NCBI RefSeq assembly: GCF_900100395.1
Contig: NZ_FNFB01000009.1
Span: forward strand, 62,001 to 126,000
Direction: 5' to 3'
DNA: 64,000 nt
From: Nonomuraea maritima
Lineage (GTDB): Bacteria; Actinomycetota; Actinomycetes; Streptosporangiales; Streptosporangiaceae
The position numbers and the translations under genes are program-made. The notes under the pieces are model-generated. The model was given only the letters and a program-made list of their open reading frames with translations, was not told the origin of the DNA and did not search any database. How positions within the stretch are numbered: the stretch's first letter is position 1; every line of letters begins with the position of its first letter. Below, piece by piece: positions 1-8,799 of the stretch.

Positions 1-1013
1 GTGGACTCGCGGAGCACCAGGCCGGCCGGGACGATCGTGACGCCGCCGGGCGCCGGGTCGCCCGCGATCGCGTCCAGCAGGTGGCGGGCCGCCAGGCGGC
101 CGATCTCGCCGAGGTTCATGTCGACGGTCGTCAGCGGCGGCCGGCAGCCCAGCGCCATCGGCTCCCAGTTGTCGAACCCCACCAGCGCCACGTCCTCCGG
201 CACCCGCCGTCCCCGCTCGCGCAGCGTCTCGGCCACCCCCCGCGCGATCTGGTCGCTGCCGCAGAAGACGGCGTCCACGTCGGGCGACTCGTGCAGCAGC
301 ACGTCGGCCCCCTGCCGGCCCCACTCCTCGCTCCACTGCCCGTAAAGGATCTCGCCGGCCGGCGCGAGCCCGGCCGAGCCCAGGGCGGTGGTCATGCCCT
401 GGGCTCGGCGGCGGGCCGCCTCGAAACTCTGCGGGCCCGTGACGTGCCCGATGCGGGTGCGGCCCGTCGCCATGAGGTGGCGCGCGGCCAGCGCGCCGCC
501 GCCCTCGTCGTCCGGGATGATCGACACGTCGGAGTCGTCGGCGGACTGCGTCATCGCGTACACGACCGGGACGGGCAGGTCGCGGCCGATGCCCGGCCGG
601 GGCTCCGTGCGCCGCCCGGTCACGATGATGCCCTCGACGCGCCTGGCCAGCAGGCGTTCGACGTAGTGGCGCTCCCTGATCGGGTCGTCGCGGGTGTCGC
701 ACATGAAGACGGAGATCTGCCCGGCGTCCAGCGCGTCCTCTGCGCCCAGCATCACCGGGATGCTGAAGCGGCCGAAGCTGTCGGAGGTGACCAGGCCCAC
801 CGTGTACGTGCGCCCGGCGAGCAGGCCCTGGGCGAACGGGTTGGGCCGGAAGCCGAGCCGCTCGGCGGCGGCGAGCACCCGGTCGCGGGTCTCGACGCGC
901 ATCCGTCCGCGCCCGTTGAGCGCCTTGGAGGCGGTGCCGATCGACACCTCGGCGGCCGCCGCGACGTCTCTGATTGTGACGGCTCTCGTTGTCCCGTCGG
1001 AAGGGCTGGCCAA
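1..1013 (-). CDS. LacI-family transcriptional regulator (3' end cut by window edge)
   Basis: Sugar-responsive repressor. The minus-strand frame opens with a TTG at 1013 preceded by AAAGGGGA about eight bases upstream; an in-frame TGA lies just above it, so TTG is the only good start. Residues 12-60 form the LacI helix-turn-helix and hinge (VTIRDVAAAAEVSIGTASKA, then RVLAAAERLGFRPN), followed by the periplasmic-binding-protein-like effector domain. The frame stays open to base 1, so the C-terminal tip is missing. It is divergent from the GH127/ABC cassette, which it most likely controls. The sugar ligand cannot be read from sequence; arabinosides are inferred from the neighbours. Confidence 0.93.
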   Translation of the reverse strand, partial: MASPSDGTTRAVTIRDVAAAAEVSIGTASKALNGRGRMRVETRDRVLAAAERLGFRPNPFAQGLLAGRTYTVGLVTSDSFGRFSIPVMLGAEDALDAGQISVFMCDTRDDPIRERHYVERLLARRVEGIIVTGRRTEPRPGIGRDLPVPVVYAMTQSADDSDVSIIPDDEGGGALAARHLMATGRTRIGHVTGPQSFEAARRRAQGMTTALGSAGLAPAGEILYGQWSEEWGRQGADVLLHESPDVDAVFCGSDQIARGVAETLRERGRRVPEDVALVGFDNWEPMALGCRPPLTTVDMNLGEIGRLAARHLLDAIAGDPAPGGVTIVPAGLVLRES

Positions 1014-1048
1014 CCGATTCCCCTTTCGCGGTCACACATGACGGTCCC

Positions 1049-1077
1049 TTGACCTGTGATGTATCACACCTTACTCT
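1049..1077 (+). promoter_or_regulatory. Promoter of the GH127/ABC operon with operator-like palindrome
   Basis: TTGACC (1049-1054) and TACTCT (1072-1077) are separated by exactly 17 bases. The spacer begins with TGTGAT-GT-ATCACA (1055-1068), a dyad with perfect 6-bp arms, where a repressor would block polymerase. The divergent LacI regulator is the natural candidate, although classical LacI operators usually have a central CG, which is absent here. Confidence 0.6.
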
Positions 1078-1128
1078 CCGGGTGAGAAAACCTATTCCCC
1101 GAGTTTCCCACGGAGTCTAAGGAGCTCG

Positions 1129-2982
1129 ATGCACCAAAGTCCCGTCGACCCGTCCGGCCGGGCAGTGTGGCGGCCGGTCGGCATTCGCGACGTCGACATC
1201 ACCGGTGGTCCCTTCGCCCGCTGGCAGCGGATCAACCACGAGGCCAGCATCCCGCTGGGCATGGAGCAGATGGAACGCTCGGGCGCGCTGCCCAACCTCC
1301 GCAGGGCCGGGGGAGAGGGCGAGGGGCCGTTCCAGGGCTACCGGTTCCAGGACTCCGACCTCTACAAGCAGCTGGAGGCGCTCTCCTGGGAGCACGTCCG
1401 CGCCCCGGAGAGCGAGTACGCGCGGTTCGCCGACGAGGCGGCGGCCGTGTTGAGGAAGGCCCAGCGGGCGGATGGCTACCTCAACTCGCACTACCAGGTC
1501 GTCAAGCCGGACAAGATCTGGGCCGAGCTCGAGTACAGCCACGAGATGTACTGCGCGGGCCACCTGTTCCAGGCGGCGGTGGCCGCCGCCCGCGCCGGGA
1601 TCGGGCCGGGCGTCGTGGAGGTCGCCCGCCGCCTCGCCGACCACCTGGTCGAGGTGTTCCTGACCGGCGGGAACGACGGCATCGACGGCCATGCGGAGGT
1701 CGAGACCGCCCTGGTCGAGCTCTACCGGCTGACCGGCGAGCGCTCCTACCTCGACCTGGCCGCCAAGCTGATCGACAACCGCGGCAAGGGCCTCGTCAAG
1801 GACAGCGGCATGGGCATGCTCTACGCCCAGGACCACCTGCCCGTGCGCGAGGCAGGCACCGCCGTCGGGCACGCCGTGCGCCAGCTCTACCTGGAGGCCG
1901 GCGTCGTCGACGTCTACCTGGAGACCGGCGACGAGTCGCTGCTGGAGTGCTCGCTGCGTCGCTGGGAGGACATGGTCGCCACCAAGACGTACATCACGGG
2001 CGGCCACGGCTCGCGCCACGACGGCGAGGCGTTCGGCGAGCGGTACGAGCTGCCCCCCGACCGCGCCTACAGCGAGAGCTGCGCCGCCATCGCGAGCATC
2101 CACTGGAACTGGCGGCTGCTGCTGGCGACCGGCCACGGCCGGCACGCCGACCTCATCGAGCGCACGCTCCACAACGCCTTCGCCGCCTCCACCTCGGCCG
2201 ACGGCCTGCGCTTCTTCTACGTCAACCCGTTGCAGCGCCGCGACGACCTCGTCGAGGACGCCTACCTCGGGCGGCGCAGGGAGTGGTTCGCGTGTGCCTG
2301 CTGCCCGCCGAACATCATGCGCCTGGTCGCCTCGCTCGGCTCGTACGTGGCGACCACCGGCGACGGGAGCCTTCAGCTGCACCAGTACATGCCGGGAACC
2401 GTAGCCGGGAAGGTGCGCGTCGAGACCGACTACCCGTGGGACGGCCTCGTCCGGATCACGGTGGAGGAGGCGGGGGAGTGGGAGCTCGCCCTGCGTATCC
2501 CCGCGTGGAGCGAGACCACGTACGTCGACGACAGCCCGGCAGAAGCCGACCCCGACGGATATTTCCGTATCCGTCGTGATTGGCAGGCCGGCGACACGGT
2601 CGAGCTGCGGCTGGACATGACGCCCAGGCTCAGCTACCCGCACCACGCCATCGACGCCGTCCGCGGTTGCGTGGCGCTGGAGCGCGGCCCGCTCGTCTAC
2701 TGCTTCGAGCAGGCCGACCAGCCCGAAGGCGTGGACGTGGCCGAGCTCGCCCTCGACCCGAGGGCCCCGCTGCGGGTCAAGCCCGTGGCCGACCTCGGGG
2801 GAGCCGGCCGCACCGTACTGATCGAGACCGACGCCGTCGCCGTGCACCAGCCGCGCGGCGGCCTGCCGTACACCACGAAACCCCTGGCGACCAGCACCGC
2901 CGTGACCGCGACCGCCGTCCCCTACTACCAGTGGGACAACCGCGACGGCGGCGCGATGCGGGTCTGGATCCCCCTCGCGTAA
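1129..2982 (+). CDS. GH127 family beta-L-arabinofuranosidase (DUF1680)
   Basis: Glycoside hydrolase of the HypBA1/DUF1680 type (617 aa), expected to release L-arabinofuranose from arabino-oligosaccharides. It has an N-terminal (alpha/alpha)6 barrel and C-terminal beta domains. The zinc/cysteine catalytic centre of GH127 is recognisable: Glu316 and Cys318 in an ESC motif, and the CxCCPPN motif at residues 389-395 holding the nucleophile cysteine. No signal peptide is visible, so it is probably cytosolic and acts on sugars imported by the downstream transporter. The ATG lies about 50 bases below the predicted promoter. The next gene follows within 12 bases, indicating an operon. Confidence 0.93.
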   Translation: MHQSPVDPSGRAVWRPVGIRDVDITGGPFARWQRINHEASIPLGMEQMERSGALPNLRRAGGEGEGPFQGYRFQDSDLYKQLEALSWEHVRAPESEYARFADEAAAVLRKAQRADGYLNSHYQVVKPDKIWAELEYSHEMYCAGHLFQAAVAAARAGIGPGVVEVARRLADHLVEVFLTGGNDGIDGHAEVETALVELYRLTGERSYLDLAAKLIDNRGKGLVKDSGMGMLYAQDHLPVREAGTAVGHAVRQLYLEAGVVDVYLETGDESLLECSLRRWEDMVATKTYITGGHGSRHDGEAFGERYELPPDRAYSESCAAIASIHWNWRLLLATGHGRHADLIERTLHNAFAASTSADGLRFFYVNPLQRRDDLVEDAYLGRRREWFACACCPPNIMRLVASLGSYVATTGDGSLQLHQYMPGTVAGKVRVETDYPWDGLVRITVEEAGEWELALRIPAWSETTYVDDSPAEADPDGYFRIRRDWQAGDTVELRLDMTPRLSYPHHAIDAVRGCVALERGPLVYCFEQADQPEGVDVAELALDPRAPLRVKPVADLGGAGRTVLIETDAVAVHQPRGGLPYTTKPLATSTAVTATAVPYYQWDNRDGGAMRVWIPLA

Positions 2983-2994
2983 GGAATGACGCGG

Positions 2995-4362
2995 ATGAGA
3001 AGACGCGACCTGTTCAAGCTCGGCGGGCTGGCCGCCCTCGGCGCCTCGACGGCGGCCTGCGGCGGTTCCGGCTCGGGCTCCGGCGGTGACGTGGAGCTCC
3101 AGTTCATGTACTGGGGTTCGACGTTCGAGAAGGCGGCCGTCGAGCGGATGCTCAAGCAGTACGAGCAGAAGCACCCCGGCGTGCGGGTCAAGCCGCTCTA
3201 CACGCCCGACGAGTACGACGTGAAGCTCAACACCCTGGTGGCCAGCAACCGGCTGCCGGACGTCGGCTACGTGCCGCTGGCGATGTCATTCCGGCTGGGC
3301 GAGCAGGGCAAGCTCGTCAACCTGCACCCCTATTTAAAGAAATATCCGCAACTGGCCGGATATCTGCCGGACGCGTACCTGTGGACCGGCCAGGACAACC
3401 TGCACGGCGTCGCCACGGCCAACGAGATCGAGCTGCTCTGGTACAGCAAGTCCGCCCTCGCGGCGGCGGGCGTCGCGCCGCCGCCCGCCGACGCCGCCTC
3501 CGCGTGGACGTGGGACCAGCTCGTCGAGACCGCCTACAAGCTGACCGTCGACCAGAACGGCAAGCACCCCGACGAGCCGGGCTTCGACCCCAAGCAGGTC
3601 AGGCAGTTCGGCATCTCCAGCAGCATCACCTACGGCGCCGCCTGGTACGGCTTCCTGCGCAGCAACGGCGTCGACTTCGCCGACGAGGCCGGCAAGAAGT
3701 GCCTGCTGGACACGCCCGAGGCCGTCGAGGTGTTCCAGAACCTGCAGGACCTGATCTACAAGCACCGCGTCGCCCCAGGGCCGGGCCAGCTCGCCGCGAC
3801 GGGGGACGACGTGCCCGGCACGAACATCCTGCTCAAGACCAAGCGGGTGGCGATGGTGGTCGACGGCCACTGGAGCCTGCTCGACATGAACGAGAGCAAG
3901 GTCGACTACGGCATCGGCGTGCTGCCCAAGTACGCCGAGCCGTACACCTCCACCCAGGTGGCGGGGGCGTCGGCGGTGTTCGCGGGCGGCAAGCACGAGC
4001 AGGAGGCGGTCGAGCTGTTCGCCTTCCACAACGACCCGCGCTACGTCGACCTGTTCGCCAATGGCCTGTGGATGCCGCAGGAGAAGAAGTACTACGAGGA
4101 CCAGGCGGCCGTCGACTCCTGGACCAAGAACGACCTGCACCCGCCGGAGTTCCGTACCGCCGTCGTCGACTACGCCCGCGACCACGGCGTGCCCGTGTTC
4201 GGCAACCGCGTCAAGAACATGTCCTCCATCTCCAGCGACGTGCTGACCCCTGCCCTGCAGGAGATCGAGACCGGTAAGCGCCCGGCCGGCGAGATCCTCA
4301 AGGCGGCCGCACCCAAGATCTCCAGCATGCTCCAGGGCTGGCAGCACACCCAGGACGTCTGA
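2995..4362 (+). CDS. Sugar ABC transporter substrate-binding lipoprotein
   Basis: Extracellular solute-binding protein family 1, about 455 aa. The ATG at 2995 is preferred over the in-frame ATG at 2986 because AAGGA (2981-2985) sits 9 bases upstream of it but touches the earlier one. The N-terminus is a Tat-type lipoprotein signal: RRRDLFK, a hydrophobic run, then STAAC with the lipid-modified Cys22, followed by a Gly/Ser linker. It captures the oligosaccharide for the two permeases downstream. No ATPase is encoded here; actinobacterial CUT1 systems usually borrow the shared MsiK ATPase. Confidence 0.93.
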   Translation: MRRRDLFKLGGLAALGASTAACGGSGSGSGGDVELQFMYWGSTFEKAAVERMLKQYEQKHPGVRVKPLYTPDEYDVKLNTLVASNRLPDVGYVPLAMSFRLGEQGKLVNLHPYLKKYPQLAGYLPDAYLWTGQDNLHGVATANEIELLWYSKSALAAAGVAPPPADAASAWTWDQLVETAYKLTVDQNGKHPDEPGFDPKQVRQFGISSSITYGAAWYGFLRSNGVDFADEAGKKCLLDTPEAVEVFQNLQDLIYKHRVAPGPGQLAATGDDVPGTNILLKTKRVAMVVDGHWSLLDMNESKVDYGIGVLPKYAEPYTSTQVAGASAVFAGGKHEQEAVELFAFHNDPRYVDLFANGLWMPQEKKYYEDQAAVDSWTKNDLHPPEFRTAVVDYARDHGVPVFGNRVKNMSSISSDVLTPALQEIETGKRPAGEILKAAAPKISSMLQGWQHTQDV

Positions 4363-5243
4363 TGCGCCGTCTCGAAACGCGCTGGGGCATCCTGATGGCG
4401 CTGCCCGCCATCCTCGGGTTCGTCATCTTCACCATCGGGCCCATGGTGGCCTCGGCGTGGTTCAGTCTGACCGACTGGACGATCGGCGGTTCGCCGTCCT
4501 TCGTCGGCCTGGACAACTACACCGCGATGGCGCACGACGAGCTGTTCTGGAAGTCGCTCGGCACCACCACCTACTACACGCTCGGCGCGGTCCCGCTCGT
4601 GCTGATCGTCAGCTTCGCCGTGGCCATGCTGCTCAACGAGAAGGTACGCGGCCTGGCAGTCTGGCGGACGATCTTCTATCTGCCGACGCTGGTGCCGGCC
4701 ATCGCGAACGTCGTGCTCTGGATCTGGATCTTCAATCCGGACTTCGGCCTGCTCAACTCCCTGCTGCGGCAGGGCGGCCTGCCCGGCTCCCAGTGGATCT
4801 ACGCCGAGTCGACCGCCGTCCCCTCGCTGATCATCATGAGCACCTGGGGCTTCGGCAACACCATGGTGATCTTCCTGGCCGGGTTGCAGGGCGTGCCGAG
4901 GCACCTGTACGAGGCCGTCTCCATCGACGGCGGCGGTGCGTGGCGGCGCTTCTGGCACGTCACGCTGCCGATGATGACGCCGACCATCTTCTACAACTTG
5001 GTGGTCGGCGTCGTGGGCACCTTCCAGGTGTTCAACCAGGCGTACGTCATGACCGAGGGAGGCCCCAACCACGCCACCCTCTTCTACGTCTACTACCTGT
5101 TCCGCAAGGCGTTCACCGAGAGCGAGATGGGTTACGCCAGCGCCCTCGCCTGGACCCTGTTCATGATCATCATGGTGGTGACGTTCCTGATCTTCAGGAA
5201 CGCCCGCCGCTGGGTCTACTACGAGATGGCAGGCGCGCGATGA
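4362..5243 (+). CDS. Carbohydrate ABC transporter permease (MalF-like)
   Basis: Inner-membrane permease of a CUT1 sugar importer (293 aa) with six predicted transmembrane segments. The cytoplasmic EAA loop that docks the ATPase is visible as EAVSIDGGGAWRRFWHVTLP near residues 183-202. The start codon shares one base with the stop of the binding-protein gene (TGATG), so translation is coupled. It forms a heterodimer with the next gene product. Confidence 0.94.
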   Translation: MRRLETRWGILMALPAILGFVIFTIGPMVASAWFSLTDWTIGGSPSFVGLDNYTAMAHDELFWKSLGTTTYYTLGAVPLVLIVSFAVAMLLNEKVRGLAVWRTIFYLPTLVPAIANVVLWIWIFNPDFGLLNSLLRQGGLPGSQWIYAESTAVPSLIIMSTWGFGNTMVIFLAGLQGVPRHLYEAVSIDGGGAWRRFWHVTLPMMTPTIFYNLVVGVVGTFQVFNQAYVMTEGGPNHATLFYVYYLFRKAFTESEMGYASALAWTLFMIIMVVTFLIFRNARRWVYYEMAGAR

Positions 5244-6142
5244 CCGCCGTGGCGACCCCCGACAAGACCGCCCGGCGTGGCGTGGCCCCCACCCAGGGGC
5301 TGCGCCGGCCGCGCAGGTACGGCCGCGTCCTGCTGTACGTCGCGCTGCTCGCCGGGTCGATCCCGACCCTGCTGCCGTTCGTCTGGCTGGTGCGCAGCGC
5401 GCTCATGCAGGACGCGCAGATGTTCGTCTCGCCCCCGGAGTGGCTGCCCTCGCCGTTCCAGTGGTCGAACTTCTCCGAGGCGCTGACCAGCCAGCCCTTC
5501 GGCCGCTACTTCCTCAACACGCTGGTGATCGCCGTCATCAGCGTGCTCGGCACCGTGCTGACCTGCTCGGTGGCCGCGTTCAGCTTCTCGCGGCTGCGCT
5601 GGCGCGGGCGCAACGTCGTCTTCGCGCTGCTGCTGAGCGGCGTGATGCTGCCGTACGCGGTGACGCTCATCCCGACGTTCGTGATGTGGCAGCAGCTCGA
5701 CGCGATCGACACCATCGCGCCGCTCACGGTGCCCAGCTGGTTCGCCGGTGCGGGCGGGGGAGTGTTCAACATCTTCCTGCTGCGGCAGTTCTTCCTGACC
5801 ATCCCGTTCGAGCTGGACGAGGCCGCGTACATCGACGGGGCCTCGCCGTGGCGGGTGTTCTGGACGATCGTCATGCCGCTGTCCAAGCCGGCGATCATCG
5901 TGGTGACCATCTTCACGTTCATCGGCACCTGGAACGACTTCCTGGGGCCGCTGCTCTACCTGCAGAGCGAGGAGAACTACACGCTGTCGCTGGGGCTGGC
6001 GTCGTTCCAGAGCATGTACCTCACCCAGTGGGGCTACCTCATGGCCGCGTCGGCGGCGGTGATCGCGCCCATCGTCGCGCTCTTCTTCTTCCTGCAGCGC
6101 TACTTCATCGAGGGGGTCACGCTGACCGGCATCAAGAACTGA
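5240..6142 (+). CDS. Carbohydrate ABC transporter permease (MalG-like)
   Basis: Second CUT1 permease (300 aa). ATG at 5240 overlaps the preceding stop in the ATGA arrangement; longer readings through the upstream permease are not real. Six hydrophobic segments and an EAA loop (EAAYIDGASPWRVFWTIVMP) are clear. It is the last gene of the cassette, and its 3' end overlaps the convergent, decayed hydrolase by about 11 bases. Confidence 0.94.
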   Translation: MTAVATPDKTARRGVAPTQGLRRPRRYGRVLLYVALLAGSIPTLLPFVWLVRSALMQDAQMFVSPPEWLPSPFQWSNFSEALTSQPFGRYFLNTLVIAVISVLGTVLTCSVAAFSFSRLRWRGRNVVFALLLSGVMLPYAVTLIPTFVMWQQLDAIDTIAPLTVPSWFAGAGGGVFNIFLLRQFFLTIPFELDEAAYIDGASPWRVFWTIVMPLSKPAIIVVTIFTFIGTWNDFLGPLLYLQSEENYTLSLGLASFQSMYLTQWGYLMAASAAVIAPIVALFFFLQRYFIEGVTLTGIKN

Positions 6143-6877
6143 CCGCCAGGGTCTTGCGCAGCACCTCGGCGAACTCGGCCGTGCGGTCCATCAGATCCTC
6201 CCGAGGGGACCGTCGCCTTGAGGCGACGGGGGAATCGGGAGCGGGAGGGCCGTCAAGGCCCGAGCGTGCAGTGACAGAACCTCGGAAATTGTCGCCACCT
6301 CCGGATACGATTGCTTTCGTGCTTTCGGGCATCGGTCAGGGCTTGGCCGTCGTCTCCCGCGCAAGCGGGGCGAGAAGCCGCTCTCTTCAGGGAGCGGAGG
6401 AGTCACGAACCTGCCGAACGCCGCCTCCAGCCCGTCGCGGTGGAACGTCTCGACGACGTCGTCCACGGCGGCGCGGTGGGCGGCGGCGTCCGGCAGCAAC
6501 TCCTGCACGGGCGGCTCGTGCGCGACGAGCGTGCGCACCCTGCGGGGGTGGCGGGCGACGAGCGCGAGCCCGGTCACCGCGCCGCCGCTGCTGCCGAACA
6601 CGTCGGCGTCCTCGGCGCCCAGGTCGTCGAGGATCGCCGCCAGGTCGTCGGCGCGCAGCTCAGGGGTGGAGTCCTGGCCGGGGTCGTCCAGGACGCTGCC
6701 GGAGATGCCGCGCGGATCGTGCGTCACGACCGTGTAGCCGTCCGCGAGCGCGTCGGCGAGCGGGACGAAGTGCATCCCGGCCATCGGCGCGCCGGTCAGT
6801 ACCAGCAGCGGCCCGGATCCGCGCACGTCGTAACGCAGCCGTACGCCGGGACGGGTGAGGTGGCGGGTGGTGGGCAT
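6132..6877 (-). pseudogene. Alpha/beta-hydrolase interrupted by an IS200/IS605-like remnant
   Basis: The 5' part (from ATG 6877) encodes a good alpha/beta-hydrolase N-terminus: oxyanion strand region GPLLVLTGAPMAG and nucleophile elbow FGSSGG, followed by VTGLALVARHP. After GRFV, near 6407, the frame enters unrelated hairpin-rich DNA (about 6205-6406). Reading resumes beyond it as a plausible hydrolase C-terminus (DRTAEFAEVLRKTLA) that stops at 6132. Roughly the central third of the gene is missing, so this is a deletion-plus-insertion and the product cannot fold normally. Confidence 0.75.
6205..6406 (+). mobile_element. IS200/IS605-type end remnant (no transposase)
   Basis: A 200-bp non-coding segment inside the hydrolase gene. 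The left side has a perfect 8-bp hairpin, CCGTCGCC-ttga-GGCGACGG (6210-6229). The right side has a 7-bp hairpin (6378-6397) followed by GAGGAGTCAC and an abrupt return to hydrolase sequence at 6407. The hairpin followed by GGAGGAGTCAC resembles right ends of actinobacterial IS1341/TnpB elements, where the guide-RNA scaffold lies. No tnpA or tnpB remains. The family assignment is from memory of that end structure. Confidence 0.5.
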
Positions 6878-6951
6878 GGGACGAGTCCTTCCTGTGGTCT
6901 TCCCGGGTGAGGACTCCCGCGGAGCGGAGAACTCATCGGTCCCGTACCCGT

Positions 6952-7203
6952 TCACCACGTCACCCGCAGCGCGTGCACGCCGTACACGAGGCTGGAGGGC
7001 CGGAACTCCACCTGCTCGTCCGGGCCGGCCGGCGCGAGGCCGGGAGCGCCGCAGCAGGGTAGGGAAGGCGATGCGCATCCCCATCCGCGCCAGTGGCGCC
7101 CCCGAGGCAGGCGCAACCGCGTGTGCTCGGGCGGGCCGAATCCGATCAGCTACCCGGCCTGCGTCGTGGACAGCTCGCCGGCGTTCATGTGCCCGGCCCC
7201 ACG
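6952..7203 (-). pseudogene. Cytochrome P450 C-terminal remnant
   Basis: On the minus strand, P450 heme-region residues survive in pieces: LIGFG, then CLGAPLARMGMRIAFPTLLRR once one G is removed from a GGGGG run, then (one frame away) PGLAPAGP and the natural end YGVHALRVTW with stop at 6952. At least two frameshifts and an in-frame TAG separate the pieces, and the H residue before the heme cysteine is lost. Everything upstream of the heme loop is gone. It is not a copy of the intact P450 at 26412. Confidence 0.65.
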
Positions 7204-7302
7204 GGACGGTGTCAGGGCGCTGCTGAACCGGGCCGCCTGTGCAGTGGCAAATCCGGCGCTTTCGTCATCATCTGTCCGTTCCTCCGGTGATCGTCAGGAA
7301 AG

Positions 7303-7333
7303 CCCTTGTTCTCGGGAAGCCCGAGAACAAGGG
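7303..7333 (-). terminator. Strong hairpin terminator after the NmrA gene
   Basis: CCCTTGTTCTCGGG, loop AAG, then its exact complement: a 14-bp perfect stem placed just beyond the stop of the minus-strand gene ending at 7344. No long T-run follows, as usual for high-GC actinobacteria. Confidence 0.75.
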
Positions 7334-7343
7334 CGATAACGGG

Positions 7344-8096
7344 TCAGGGCTGGGTGGTGAGCCATTCCTGGAAGGTGGGGCCGGCGAGCTTGGCGTGCGG
7401 GCCGGGCAGGAACCCGCCCGCGGCGGCGATCTCGGCGTCGGGCATGCCGGACCCGTCGACCTCGACGACCTTGACGCCCCGGCGGGCGCCCAGCAGCTGG
7501 GCCGCCTCGGACATGCTCTCCTTGCGGGGTCCGGCGATCTCGGGGATCGGGGTTGTCGGGACGGCGGGGGCGGTGGCCAGGTCGACCAGTTCCTCGGCCA
7601 CGGTGCGGCAGGCCACGAGCTGGGTCGGCAGCGCCGGGACGTAGGCGACGTCGCCCTCCTGCCAGTCCAGGAGCTGGCCGACGAACTCGTGGAACTGCGC
7701 GGCCCGCAGGACGCGGACGGGGAGCGGGCCGGACAGGAGGACCTCTTCGTGCACCTTCTTGGCGGCGACGAACCCCGCGGTGGCCTTGTCGGCGCCGATG
7801 ATGGACGCCACGGCGATCCGGGCGACCCCCGCCTTCCGGCCGGCCTCGTGCAGGTTGCGGGCCGACGTACGGAAGAACTCCGTCGCGGCGTCCTCGTCGG
7901 AGGAGGGCCACGAGGCGACGTCGATGATGACCTCGGCCCCGGTGAGGGCCTCGGCGAGGCCCGCACCGGTGATGACGTCCACCCCGGTGGCGCGCGACAT
8001 CGGCACGACCCGGTGTCCCCGCTCGGTCAGGACGTCGACGACGTGGCGGCCCAGCCGCCCGGTGGCTCCCGCGACCGCGAACGTGGTGATGCTCAT
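7344..8096 (-). CDS. NmrA-like NAD(P)-binding oxidoreductase/epimerase
   Basis: Atypical short-chain dehydrogenase (250 aa) with the N-terminal Rossmann nucleotide loop AGATGRLG at about residues 9-16. It lacks the classical YxxxK pair, as NmrA-type proteins usually do. It lies 15 bases downstream of the CMD-like gene on the same strand and forms an operon divergent from an ECF41 sigma gene. That grouping matches the known association of ECF41 factors with COE genes (carboxymuconolactone decarboxylase, oxidoreductase, epimerase), so sigma-dependent expression is inferred. The substrate is unknown. Confidence 0.85.
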   Translation of the reverse strand: MSITTFAVAGATGRLGRHVVDVLTERGHRVVPMSRATGVDVITGAGLAEALTGAEVIIDVASWPSSDEDAATEFFRTSARNLHEAGRKAGVARIAVASIIGADKATAGFVAAKKVHEEVLLSGPLPVRVLRAAQFHEFVGQLLDWQEGDVAYVPALPTQLVACRTVAEELVDLATAPAVPTTPIPEIAGPRKESMSEAAQLLGARRGVKVVEVDGSGMPDAEIAAAGGFLPGPHAKLAGPTFQEWLTTQP

Positions 8097-8111
8097 GGCG
8101 GTGTGCCTTTC

Positions 8112-8609
8112 TTACGCGGTGTAGTTCTGGCCCGGGGGCATGCCGGGGATGGGCTTGGCGATCAGTGCGGCGGGGGTGAAGAAGCCGATGTGGGCGATCG
8201 CCATGACGAGCGACCACATCGCCTGGTCGTCGTAGTGCGCCGACGCCCTGGCGTACAGCTCGTCGGGGACGCGCTCGCCTGACGGGTTCGGGGTGAGGAC
8301 CGCCTCCACCATCTCCAGCGCGATCCGTTCTGCGTCGGTGAAGCAGGCGGCGTCCCACCAGGTGGCCACGGCGGTGATGCGCTCCTCCGATTCCCCGAGA
8401 TCGCGGAGGATGCCGGTCTCCCTGACGGTGAAGTACGTGGTGCCGAGGAGCTGTCCGGCGCGCAGCTGGAGCAGGTGGATGGTGGTCTGCGGAATCGCGC
8501 TGTTCTGGAGGGCTTTGTGCAGCCCTTGGCCGACTTCCGTCAGCTCGGGGAGGAAGGGGAGGGGGTTGGGCATGCGCGATCGCCGGCCGGTCGTCGGAAG
8601 CGTGGACAT
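8112..8609 (-). CDS. Carboxymuconolactone decarboxylase/AhpD-like protein lacking the redox cysteines
   Basis: 165-aa all-helical CMD/AhpD-fold protein. ATG 8609 is chosen because GAGGGA lies just upstream and homology begins soon after; a longer reading to 8711 runs through the promoter region. Typical family members carry C-x-x-C-x-x-x-H after the LRA(S/G)Q..G sequence. Here that stretch reads GTTYFTVRE (residues 56-64), so both cysteines and the histidine are replaced by Thr57, Phe60 and Glu64. Peroxidase or disulfide chemistry is therefore unlikely. First gene of the COE operon. Confidence 0.82.
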   Translation of the reverse strand: MSTLPTTGRRSRMPNPLPFLPELTEVGQGLHKALQNSAIPQTTIHLLQLRAGQLLGTTYFTVRETGILRDLGESEERITAVATWWDAACFTDAERIALEMVEAVLTPNPSGERVPDELYARASAHYDDQAMWSLVMAIAHIGFFTPAALIAKPIPGMPPGQNYTA

Positions 8610-8703
8610 GGGAAGAGTTCCCTCTCGTTCGTCGTGGTGCCGTCGTGCGGCGTCCTGACGACCACGAGACGTCGGCGCCCCGGAACCCGTAACGGCGCGG
8701 ACA

Positions 8704-8730
8704 TGTGACATGGGTCACCTGTCGCAGGTG
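8704..8730. promoter_or_regulatory. Divergent promoter region between ECF41 sigma gene and its COE operon
   Basis: Contains a TGTCACA heptamer on the minus strand (8710 to 8704), identical to the -35 element remembered for ECF41 promoters. No CGTC -10 element is found 16 bases further on, so the match is partial. The same DNA forms two dyads: GTGAC-N4-GTCAC (8705-8718) and CACCTG-TCG-CAGGTG (8716-8730). Confidence 0.35.
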
Positions 8731-8799
8731 TTACGAAGCGGCGGATACTCGCGTCTTGTGCGTGTGGCAGAGCGGAGAACGAACAGGCAGGAGCGGGGC

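Noticed and set aside
1117..3174. A 685-codon minus-strand frame opposite the GH127 gene
   Set aside because: GH127 on the plus strand has conserved catalytic motifs; the antisense frame has no recognisable domain.
7093..7339. Short plus-strand frames near 7100-7340
   Set aside because: They overlap the P450 remnant and the terminator hairpin and show no protein-like composition.
8704..8710. Full ECF41 promoter (TGTCACA-N16-CGTC)
   Set aside because: Only the heptamer is present; the bases at the expected -10 distance read GGTT, so it was kept only as a partial match.
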